Of a DNA stretch of 53,741 nucleotides, positions 34,601 to 41,670 are shown in pieces (positions within the stretch are counted from its first letter, which is position 1; every line of letters begins with the position of its first letter). The translations under genes and the position numbers were made by a program. The notes under the pieces are model-generated. The model had not been told where the DNA came from. It made no database searches and saw nothing but the letters and a program-made list of their open reading frames with translations. Origin of the DNA: CAYJPA01 sp964371945 (GTDB taxonomy: Bacteria > Chloroflexota > Chloroflexia > Thermomicrobiales > UBA6265); NCBI GenBank assembly GCA_964371945.1, contig CAYJPA010000034.1, positions 1 through 53,741 on the forward strand. The letters run 5' to 3'.

Positions 34601-34857
34601 TCACCCATTCCCGCGTAGATCACATTTGGGTCGGAGTGGGCGACCGCGAGCCCGCCGACCGAGGCGCGCTTGAAAAAGCCGTCCGACACATTGAACCAGT
34701 ACTGACCGCCGTCGATCGTTTTCCAGACACCGCCGCCCGTGGTTCCCATGTAGAAGATTGATTGGTCATTGGGATCACCGGCGACAGCGACGCTGCGGCC
34801 ACCGCGATGTGGTCCGATACAGCGCCACGTCAACGATTCAAGTGCCGGCTTCGTCAT
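31666..34857 (-). CDS. Asp-box (BNR/VPS10-like) beta-propeller protein, 1063 aa
   Basis: Residues 1 to about 740 form a large propeller with at least ten Asp-box repeats, for example KTIDGGQYW, KSTDAGKSW, RTKDGGATW, RSRDGGDTW, RSDDGGETW, SADGGKNW and SYDDGVNW. Such domains occur in sialidases, sortilin-like receptors and xyloglucanases. A charged linker (KPKKDEQEKKDDKEFPPAEK, about residue 820) leads to an Ig-like FlgD-type strand set (PGTYQVRLTVGKTVQTES) and a C-terminal helical region. There is no N-terminal signal peptide, unlike most relatives. No glycosidase active site is evident, so enzyme activity is unproven. AAGGAGG precedes the ATG and a TATAAT (34935-34930, minus strand) is the likely -10 box. 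Confidence 0.82.
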   Translation of the reverse strand: MTKPALESLTWRCIGPHRGGRSVAVAGDPNDQSIFYMGTTGGGVWKTIDGGQYWFNVSDGFFKRASVGGLAVAHSDPNVIYAGMGESTIRGNVSHGDGVYKSTDAGKSWTHVGLAETRNIAKVRVHPGNPEVAYVAAFGHAHGPNPERGVYRTKDGGATWELILKRNEDTGAGDISLDPNNPRIIYASLWQARRGPHYLSSGGEGSGLFRSRDGGDTWDELTDKPGMPKGLKGKIGVVASPAQSGRVWAIVENEDGGVFRSDDGGETWQRLNEDRRLRQRAWYYSHIHADPKDANTVWVLNVEMFRGVDGGKVFEPVPAPHGDNHDLWIDPADPRRMLLGNDGGGTVSYNGGLSWSAQYNQPTSEFYHVTTDSRRPYRVYGSQQDNTSMCVPSRSNHGVITRTEWYEVGGGEAGYIAVRPDNPNIVYAGEYQGYMTRLDHESRQARSISVWPEEYSGSGAEAYKYRFQWTYPLILSPHDPNTIYCGGNHVFRSINEGSSWDTISPDLTRNDPSTHGSSGGPITKDNTGAEIYGTVFTIAESPIKQGLLWAGSDDGLIHFSADGGKNWSDVTPQDLPEWSLISLIEASPHNAKTAYVAANRYKHDDFQPYLIKTSDSGKTWTKITGGIPADDFTRVIREDPGQKGLLYAGTETGIYVSYDDGVNWKRLGGNLPVVPIHDFVFTEEDLVVATHGRSFWILDDVTLIRQLARQEAPEKVTLIKPRDTFRYGSMSGFGHSPVQGKNYAFAATQVPAYMYDKSPAGEVKQSWLDAGENPPDGVIINYLLPEEPKEEITLAILDKDGGEIRSFKSKPKKDEQEKKDDKEFPPAEKKEDEEPDEAFVPAKSGLNRFVWDFKLAKATKIATKGGDQPGRDGPKVVPGTYQVRLTVGKTVQTESFEVLKDPRLSTTPAQYREQFELLNAIHLKHDALNKAVNSIRTIRTQAVEWARRVKNTEAEPGVVAGGKLLVERLDSVEEELLQVKIQSEQDSLNYPVKLNSKLAALSFMVGNADAAPTKQAGELFVDLASKVDVQLAELKKVLATDLPGFNSLVSESGVPAILLSDEK

Positions 34858-34986
34858 TCAGATTCCTCCTTGAGATGCGACCACGGTTTGCAGCGTCATC
34901 GTTTGCTCGCCGTGCAACGAACTTCGGCGATTATACGGGCGACATTCATTGGCGGCGGGTGATTGCCGGCGCGGAGAAACCAAAAC

Positions 34987-37900
34987 TTGAACGCAAAACC
35001 AGTCCCGCTGCCTTTTCGATCAGGGTCGCCGCCTCGCATTACGCCGACCGATGTCGCGCAATTTGTGCGACTCGATCAGTGCCACCGCTACCTGCGATTG
35101 CGGTTGACGGAACGCGCACATGGGCAGGAGTTCATGCGCGAATTCGGAGTTTCGCCCCAGGATCCGCCGCCATTGATGATGCAAGGAGGACTGGAATTTG
35201 AGCAGGAGGTTTTCGACTCGATCAAGTCGGCAATGCCATATGCCGATCTACGAGACGAGCAGGCGCCGAATCGCAATCACAATGAGCGTGTGGTTGAGAA
35301 GGCCGCAGAGCTTGCTTCGGGCGAAGAGATCGTGCTGTTGCAGCCACGACTCGGGGGCGAGATCGGGGGCTGGCAGATCACCGGAGACGTCGACATATTG
35401 AAGTTCAGCCGGAGCGAACCCGGATCGCTCTCCGCGTTGATCGTCGATGTGAAGAGCTCCGAAACGTCGAAGGTCGAGCACCGGCTCCAGATTGCCTTCT
35501 ATTCACGGATGCTCAGCACCGTGTTCGAAAGCGCGGGAATCGAACCGCCTGAGATTGATCTCGGGGTGCTTTATCACGGCCAAACCGCCACCGCAACGCG
35601 AACTGAAGAGGAAGATGCGCGACGGGCCGATGCCAAACGCACGCTCGGCGCAGATTCAGGTTATCTGGAGCGTGTCGACGACCCGGTTCAATACATCGCC
35701 GCGGCCGATGACCTTGTGCTTGGCGACGGTTCAGTCGCCCGCCGGATTCTAGAATCGGAATTCGAGGATGTGCCGTTTCACTTGACCTATCGATGCGATT
35801 GGTGTCGCTACAACCCTTTTTGCATGAAATCGGCCGCCGAGACTGACGACCTCTCCTTGATTCCCTACCTTTCTGAGAACGACAAGCAGGCGCTGCAGCG
35901 CGCGGGAGTTCGAACCGCTAAGGCTCTCAGCGAATTTAAGGAGAGCGACGAACAGCATCGACTTATCGTCAATCCCCAACACTCGGAACTCACGGCCAAG
36001 CTTTCGACCACGTGGCCGGTCGGAGCGCGATTGGATGAGTTGATTCATCGAGCGCGGAGATACCGGGGTTGGAAAGGCGACCCGATCCAGGCGACACAGT
36101 ATCTCCCGCATCGCGGGTACGGCTCGTTGCCCTATTGTGACGAGTCGCAGAACCCGAATCTGGTTCGGATTTACGTGGACGCACAACATGATAGCCATCA
36201 CGATCGTATCTACATGATCGGAGCGCTGGTCACGGCGGCAGAACGTGGCGTGGTTTTTCCCGAACGGCGACGTGAGATCGCGCACTGCTCGGCATCGCCG
36301 GTTACAACGCTCGAGCAGGAGCGAGACCTTTTACTTGATTGGATCGATGAAACACTCCGGGCCTTGGTCGAACTGGCGGCGCCTGACGAATCCGGCAGTA
36401 AGCGAGCACCGATCCATCTCATCTTCTTCAACCGCTTCGATCAGGATCTCTTTCTCGATGCACTCGCTCGCCACGCGGCGACCATCCTCACCGCGACACC
36501 GATGTTCGATTTCGTCACCCAATTGGCGGCGTTCGACTCGCCGGTCGCGACCTTTCTGGTCGACGAGATTCGGGAGCTGCGCAGCTATCCGATGCTCAGC
36601 CAGTCGCTGCAGTCGGTCGCTCGCTTCCTGCGGTTCGATTGGAGCTCGCTTCGTCCGTTCACGAAGCTCTTTCACGAGCGACTGTTCGATTACGTGGGCA
36701 AATTCGATGATGGCGATCCGACCGCGCCCGGCGGGTCGCCCTGGTACACGAGCCGGTCTCGATTCAACAGCCAAATCCCGATCGAATACGCTTATGCCGC
36801 CTGGGACTCGCTGCCGCATGCACAGGAGTCTGTCCTTGATCAACTGGAGCCATATCGCGCGGTAACACTCGACGACTTGATCGCCTTTCAGGCCCGACGG
36901 CTTGAAGCAATCGAGCACATTACCTTCGACTTTCCCGGCAACAAGCAAACGACGAAGACGTTGTTTGATCTGCCCGAACTCGATCAATTCAACGAGAAGG
37001 CCGCCACGCTCGCACAGGCGCTGAGCGAATTCGTGACGATCGAGCGCCATGTCGAGCTCTCGGGCTGGAAAACGGCTCGACTGCTGCCGCCGGAGCGGCG
37101 GGTGCTGGTGGGCGAATCGCTGCTCGTCACCTACGCGGAGTCTGATCAGGAGTCCGGCGTTGCGCTCAAAGTGCGTGAAGCTGAACAGCGCCGACTGCTT
37201 CAGGAGGAACAGCGCCGCCAATTCAAAGAAGCAAATCCCGATGCGAAGCGGGTAACACTGACAAAGGAACAGAAGGCTGAAAGCAATTGGTCGATTGATG
37301 GGCTGCCCGTGCGATTGGAAATCGACGCCGGTAGTGTCGATTGTGAGCTCCAGGAAGTGCTTGACCTCAATGGGATCCGGCAGGGTGACTCAGTCGTGAT
37401 CATGCCACGCTGGACCGTTGACGAACGACTGCCCAACGCGGAGCAGGAGGATTTCACGCCGACGCCCAAGCAACTGCTCTATGGAACGCGAGCGTTCGTT
37501 CAGGGAATCGAGATCGAGCGTGGTGAGGACCAACGAGCCGTTCGGGCGTTCATAACGGTCAACCCACGGCAGGGTGGACCTGGGACATTGCCAGGAGGCT
37601 TCATCTTTGGATCAATGACTCGACCTTTGAAAGCGGGCGAAACATACACGGTTGACGTCGATCCGAACGACTGGTCCGGTTACCACGCGAAGAAGATCAC
37701 CGACGGCCTTGTCCAGGGCGGGACAAACACCCTCTATGAGCGATTGGCCGGAACCGGGAAGGTCGAGGTCAATTGGCCACTGGCGGCAGAACTTGCGCAA
37801 CAGCGATTCCTTGACGGTTTGACCGAGCTCGCCAATGCCGGCCGTTTTCACGTTTTTGAGCCGAGCAAAGTCGAGTACGTCAGCCGGCATGGCGGAGCTC

Positions 37901-39288
37901 CGATTCTGTTGGTGCAGGGACCGCCCGGCACCGGCAAGAGCTTCACGACGGCTTTCGCCCTGCTCGCGCGCATACAGGGTGCGATGGCCGCCGATATCGA
38001 TTTTCGAGTGCTGGTCTCCTGCCATACGCATGCCGCGATCGATGTTCTGATGCGGAACCTGGAACAGGCAAAAGACGATCTGCGGCGCATCCAGATTCTG
38101 CATTGGGCAACCTTCGATCGATGCTTTGACGAGCGGTTGCTCGATGTTCCGTTGTACCGGTACCGTCCATCGAGAGAGACATCTGAGGGGATCATCCCGC
38201 TCAAACGCAAAACCGAACTGGAAGCCGGTGAGCTTCCCGCGGTTGAGACCTTCGCTAACCGGAAGTGGGCTGTTCTTGCCGCGACGCCTTCCGCAATTTA
38301 CGGGTTGATCGAGGAGCGGTGGCCGGGCCAGTTGTTCGATCACAAATTCGCGGACTGCTTGGTGCTTGACGAGGCGTCGCAACAGGCGCTTCCGACGGCA
38401 ATCATGTCCGCGCTGCCACTCAGGGACGACGGGCGGATCATCGTGGTCGGCGACCACCGTCAGATGCCGCCGATCGTGAAACACGACTGGATGTCGGAGC
38501 GGCGACGAACGTTTCAGGAGTTCAAGGCGTTCGAATCGCTCTTCATCACACTGCTCGAAATGGAACCAAGGCCACCGGTGATTCGATTTGCCGAGAGCTT
38601 CAGGCTTCATTCCGACATGGCCGATTTCTTGCGGCACGAGATTTACCGCCACGACGGAATCGATTTTCGGTCAAACAAGAGCTGGCAGTTGGTCGACATT
38701 GCTCAGGACGATCCGTTCATAGCGGCGGTGTTGTCTTACGATCATCCGTTGATCGTCGTCACGCACGGCGAGCGGGCAAGCCAACTGAGCAATACCTTCG
38801 AGCGCGACCTGATTGTCGAGATCAGCAAATCGTTGACGAATCCCGACCTGTACGGCGAAGAGGAGAGCGACGGGTTTGGGGTTGTCGTGCCTCATCGCGC
38901 TCAGCGTGCGGCGATGGCGACCGAGTTTCTGCAGTTCCCGGAGCGAGTCGGCAACAAACCGGTGATCGCGGATACGGTCGAGCGATTTCAAGGTGATGAG
39001 CGAGAGGTCATCATCGTCAGTGCAACCGAGAGTGATCCGTCGTATCTGCTTGCGTCGAGTGGGTTCTTGCTCGATCCGAGGCGGCTCACGGTAGCGCTCA
39101 GCCGGGCGAAACGCAAGATGATCCTGGTTGCATCGCGCTCCGTGCTCGAGCTCTTCACTCCAGACGAAGAGACCTTCGCCAACGCCCAACTTTGGAAAGA
39201 TCTGCTCCGGCGGACGTGCACCGTGCCGCTTTGGAGCGGTTTGAAGGCGGGGCATCACGTTGAGGTGTGGGGAAATGACCGAGGTTGA
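34987..39288 (+). CDS. TM0106-type RecB-like nuclease fused to SF1 (Upf1/DNA2-like) helicase
   Basis: A single protein of about 1433 residues. Residues about 20-300 are a RecB/Cas4-like PD-(D/E)XK nuclease. It has ITGDVDIL, LIVDVKSS and the QIAFYSRML helix, plus four Cys (CHRYLRL near the start; CDWCRYNPFC) arranged like the 4Fe-4S nucleases AddB and Cas4. A middle RNase-H-like region (RIYVDAQHDSHHDRIYMIGA) has Gln where relatives have a catalytic Glu. The C-terminal helicase has Walker A QGPPGTGKSFTT, Walker B LVLDEASQQA, VVGDHRQMPP, ERFQGDEREVIIVS and VALSRAKRKMIL. A DNA repair or anti-phage role is inferred. TTG 34987 has GGAG ten bases upstream; TTG 34963 is an alternative. Confidence 0.87.
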   Translation: MNAKPVPLPFRSGSPPRITPTDVAQFVRLDQCHRYLRLRLTERAHGQEFMREFGVSPQDPPPLMMQGGLEFEQEVFDSIKSAMPYADLRDEQAPNRNHNERVVEKAAELASGEEIVLLQPRLGGEIGGWQITGDVDILKFSRSEPGSLSALIVDVKSSETSKVEHRLQIAFYSRMLSTVFESAGIEPPEIDLGVLYHGQTATATRTEEEDARRADAKRTLGADSGYLERVDDPVQYIAAADDLVLGDGSVARRILESEFEDVPFHLTYRCDWCRYNPFCMKSAAETDDLSLIPYLSENDKQALQRAGVRTAKALSEFKESDEQHRLIVNPQHSELTAKLSTTWPVGARLDELIHRARRYRGWKGDPIQATQYLPHRGYGSLPYCDESQNPNLVRIYVDAQHDSHHDRIYMIGALVTAAERGVVFPERRREIAHCSASPVTTLEQERDLLLDWIDETLRALVELAAPDESGSKRAPIHLIFFNRFDQDLFLDALARHAATILTATPMFDFVTQLAAFDSPVATFLVDEIRELRSYPMLSQSLQSVARFLRFDWSSLRPFTKLFHERLFDYVGKFDDGDPTAPGGSPWYTSRSRFNSQIPIEYAYAAWDSLPHAQESVLDQLEPYRAVTLDDLIAFQARRLEAIEHITFDFPGNKQTTKTLFDLPELDQFNEKAATLAQALSEFVTIERHVELSGWKTARLLPPERRVLVGESLLVTYAESDQESGVALKVREAEQRRLLQEEQRRQFKEANPDAKRVTLTKEQKAESNWSIDGLPVRLEIDAGSVDCELQEVLDLNGIRQGDSVVIMPRWTVDERLPNAEQEDFTPTPKQLLYGTRAFVQGIEIERGEDQRAVRAFITVNPRQGGPGTLPGGFIFGSMTRPLKAGETYTVDVDPNDWSGYHAKKITDGLVQGGTNTLYERLAGTGKVEVNWPLAAELAQQRFLDGLTELANAGRFHVFEPSKVEYVSRHGGAPILLVQGPPGTGKSFTTAFALLARIQGAMAADIDFRVLVSCHTHAAIDVLMRNLEQAKDDLRRIQILHWATFDRCFDERLLDVPLYRYRPSRETSEGIIPLKRKTELEAGELPAVETFANRKWAVLAATPSAIYGLIEERWPGQLFDHKFADCLVLDEASQQALPTAIMSALPLRDDGRIIVVGDHRQMPPIVKHDWMSERRRTFQEFKAFESLFITLLEMEPRPPVIRFAESFRLHSDMADFLRHEIYRHDGIDFRSNKSWQLVDIAQDDPFIAAVLSYDHPLIVVTHGERASQLSNTFERDLIVEISKSLTNPDLYGEEESDGFGVVVPHRAQRAAMATEFLQFPERVGNKPVIADTVERFQGDEREVIIVSATESDPSYLLASSGFLLDPRRLTVALSRAKRKMILVASRSVLELFTPDEETFANAQLWKDLLRRTCTVPLWSGLKAGHHVEVWGNDRG

Positions 39289-39440
39289 AGAAGGTTGAAT
39301 GAACCTTTTAGGATCTCGTAGCGGCCGTGGATTGGAGTCGAGCTGGGGATGTCTTGCTTTGGTGGCCGCCGTTGCCAACGTTAGCCTGACGCGAATTTCA
39401 TTCAAGAGTCGCGGAATGACGAGTTGAGACGCTCTCCGGG

Positions 39441-39466
39441 GAGATGCTTCGTTCCTCAGCATGACG
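39441..39466 (-). repeat. CGTCATGCTGAGGAACGAAG-type intergenic element
   Basis: On the minus strand this reads CGTCATGCTGAGGAACGAAG followed by CATCTC. From memory, very similar CGTCATnCTGAGG...GAAGnATCTC segments are scattered in intergenic DNA of many unrelated bacteria; the function is unknown. Confidence 0.5.
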
Positions 39467-39554
39467 GTGGGGTGGTGCGCCTCTCGGGTAACAGTTAGCG
39501 CCAGGCAGACCGCCAACGCAGAGCCCTTTGCTACGAGGGGCCGAGAGGCAGCCA

Positions 39555-39582
39555 ATGTCACAAAATGTCACAAAATGTCACA
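39555..39582 (-). repeat. 28-bp triple repeat, copy B (inverted)
   Basis: Reverse complement of copy A, identical over all 28 bases (three TGTGACAT units, 10-bp period). Flanking sequences share only short matches, for example TCTCG about 20 bp away on the same side. Confidence 0.85.
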
Positions 39583-39806
39583 GGTCAAATCGAGAGGATG
39601 TACTGCGCGACAGAGGATCTGCCTTTGCGGAGAAAGAGAATACATGTTCGGCAAACGAGATTATCGGTGCAGTATGATAGCAGAAATTAAGATCACGCGG
39701 CTGGTCTCCGTGGCGTTTGAGCAACCGCGCATGCCGCGGTGTGTCGAATCAGACCCTTTGAGTGAACTCGATTGTTAAGATAGGTCAGCCGGCGGGTCAG
39801 ATGCGA

Positions 39807-39831
39807 GGGCAGACACGGCGGTTTGCCCCTA
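39807..39831 (+). repeat. REP-like stem-loop, copy 1
   Basis: GGGCAGA-CACGGCGG-TTTGCCC-CTA: a 7-bp stem with one G-U pair. It has the same loop and tail as the two copies at 46.0-46.1 kb, whose stems differ. Confidence 0.7.
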
Positions 39832-39930
39832 CACGTGGTAAACGGATTTCCGGGTGGTCAATAATCAGGTAACGGTCGACCCGTCGACATGACGCGCTTC
39901 CCAGTAAAGGACGTATCTGCGAAAGCGAGG

Positions 39931-41667
39931 TCATTGCACCGATCGCAATGATCGAGTGGCTGTTTCGTTGATCGTGTTCAAGGTCGGTTCGACTGCGACG
40001 CCGTAGTCGTCGCGAGCGGAGTCGATCGAGACGTAGCCGTCCTGGACGTCGCGGAGCACGGCTTCGGGATCGCGTTTGAACGGGTTGCCCCAGCCTCCGC
40101 CGCCGCCGGTTCGGATCGACAGTAGATCGCCGTCCGCGAAGGGTTGCGCGGGCGTTTTGTAGAAGGTGATGTTGCCATAGATCGACGATTCCATGACGCC
40201 ATGTGTGGGATGGGCGGTTTTGCCGCCGAGAATCCCTTCGCCGGGAGCGGTGCAGCGCTCCAGGATCGAGATCATGTGGCCCTTCATCTCCATGCGGTAG
40301 TCGCGTCGTACGCCCAGTCCGCCCCGGAACTTCCCGGCGCCGCCACTGTTAGGGATGAGCTCGTAGCGTTCGATGATCGTTGGGTTTTTGGTCTCCTCAA
40401 TCTCGACCGGCAGATTTCGCGAGCAAGCCTCCGCCACGTGGACGACCGCGCTTTCGCCGTCGGCGGTTGAGCTCGCGCCCTGGCCGATACCCTCGATATT
40501 GGCCTCGACCCACATCTTGCCGGTGTCCGGCCAGAAGCCATAACGGAAAACGCCGCAGAGATCGCCACCGGATTGAGCCGGCAACTTGTCGGGGAAAACC
40601 GGCGCGAGCGCCTTGCAGACGGTTTCGACAGCGGTCAACAGCGGCCATCCGTAAAGATTCGTCGGCGCTGTCGGCGCGGGATTGAAGACCGTATTCGGCG
40701 GCGCGATCACCTTGATTGGCCGGAACGATCCTTCATTTGCGGGCGTGCCGGGAGCGGAGATGATCTTGCCCATCATGCGCGACACGGAAACGGTCGAGAT
40801 CGTCGGCGAATTCATCGGTCCGATCTGCTGCGCGTCCGATTCCGAGAAGTCGAAGGTGATCTCTTCAGCGACGGGATCGATCGAAATTCTGACCCCGACC
40901 TTCACCGGCTGGCCGCGGCGGACGCCGTCGTCGTCGGAATGATCCTCGGCGTACCAGCTTCCTTCCGGCATGCTGCGAATCGAAGCCCGCGCAAGCCGTT
41001 CAGCGTGATCGTAGATTTCATTCACGCACGCGGTGACGGTGTCGAAGCCGTATTTGTCGAGCAGGCGGAGAATCGCTTTCTCGCCGACCCGAAAGCAGGC
41101 GATTTGCGACTGGATGTCGCCCCAGATGACCTCCGGCGCACGGGAATTGGACTTGATCACCGAAGCAAGCTGCTCTTCGAGCACGCCGTTTTGGTAGAGC
41201 TTGAGCGGCGGGAGACGCAGACCTTCCTGGAACGCGTCGGTCGAATCGGTCGGGTAGGGATCTTTGGCCCCGACATCGATCAGGTGTGCTTTGCTGGCGG
41301 TGAAGCCGAAGAGCCGACCGCCATGGAAAATCGGAGAGAAGAGCATCATGTCCGCTGGATGGGAGCCGGTGTAGTCGGGCATCGAGGTGATGAAGATGTC
41401 GCCCGGTTCGACCCACTCCCTTCCCTTGAGCGCAATGCATTTCTGGACACCGGGACTGAGGGTGCCCATGAAGAGCGTCAGTCCCGGCGCCTCGGCAAGC
41501 GTGCCGCCATTTGCGTCGAGCAGTCCGCAGGCGAAGTCGCGGTCCTCGTAAATGACGGGTGAGAAGGATGTGCGCTGAATGGTGTCGCGCATTTCGACCG
41601 CGGTCGCGTTCAGGTAGTTGCGAACAACGGCCAGGGTAATCGGATCGACTGCAGTTGTGGTTGTCAT
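39931..41667 (-). CDS. hyuB: Hydantoinase B/oxoprolinase family protein
   Basis: The 578-residue beta-type subunit of ATP-dependent hydantoinase/oxoprolinase/acetone-carboxylase-like enzymes. It opens DPITLAVVRNYLNATAVEMR, has DYTGSHPADMMLFSPIF, a Gly-rich NSGGAGKFRGGLGVRRDY and the C-terminal RTGGGGGWGNPFKRD signature. It partners with HyuA, encoded just upstream: HyuA phosphorylates the ring carbonyl, and the complex hydrolyses or carboxylates the product. It starts three bases after the HyuA stop, with GGAG inside the end of hyuA. Substrate (hydantoin, N-methylhydantoin, 5-oxoproline) is undetermined. It is the last gene of the long minus-strand run. Confidence 0.9.
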   Translation of the reverse strand: MTTTTAVDPITLAVVRNYLNATAVEMRDTIQRTSFSPVIYEDRDFACGLLDANGGTLAEAPGLTLFMGTLSPGVQKCIALKGREWVEPGDIFITSMPDYTGSHPADMMLFSPIFHGGRLFGFTASKAHLIDVGAKDPYPTDSTDAFQEGLRLPPLKLYQNGVLEEQLASVIKSNSRAPEVIWGDIQSQIACFRVGEKAILRLLDKYGFDTVTACVNEIYDHAERLARASIRSMPEGSWYAEDHSDDDGVRRGQPVKVGVRISIDPVAEEITFDFSESDAQQIGPMNSPTISTVSVSRMMGKIISAPGTPANEGSFRPIKVIAPPNTVFNPAPTAPTNLYGWPLLTAVETVCKALAPVFPDKLPAQSGGDLCGVFRYGFWPDTGKMWVEANIEGIGQGASSTADGESAVVHVAEACSRNLPVEIEETKNPTIIERYELIPNSGGAGKFRGGLGVRRDYRMEMKGHMISILERCTAPGEGILGGKTAHPTHGVMESSIYGNITFYKTPAQPFADGDLLSIRTGGGGGWGNPFKRDPEAVLRDVQDGYVSIDSARDDYGVAVEPTLNTINETATRSLRSVQ

Positions 41668-41670
41668 GAC

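Larger units (their letters stand above)
39289..39930. other. 642-bp non-coding, repeat-rich interval
   Basis: No gene was recognised on either strand. The interval collects several repeats: a widespread-looking intergenic motif at 39441-39466, the inverted copy of the 28-bp triple repeat at 39555-39582, and a REP-like stem at 39807-39831. It separates the helicase gene from the convergent end of the hydantoinase operon. Confidence 0.6.

Noticed and set aside
37612..38652. 346-codon open frame on the minus strand inside the helicase gene
   Set aside because: Antisense to intact helicase motifs (Walker A and B) and without any family signal.
39634..39651. LexA-like box (GAAT-ACAT-GTTC)
   Set aside because: One mismatch to a GAAC-N4-GTTC site, but no gene starts downstream on either strand within a sensible distance.
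39461..39778. Plus-strand open frame of 105 codons in the repeat-rich interval
   Set aside because: It reads through the 28-bp repeat, is Cys/Arg-rich, and has no ribosome-binding site; it is a by-product of the repeats.
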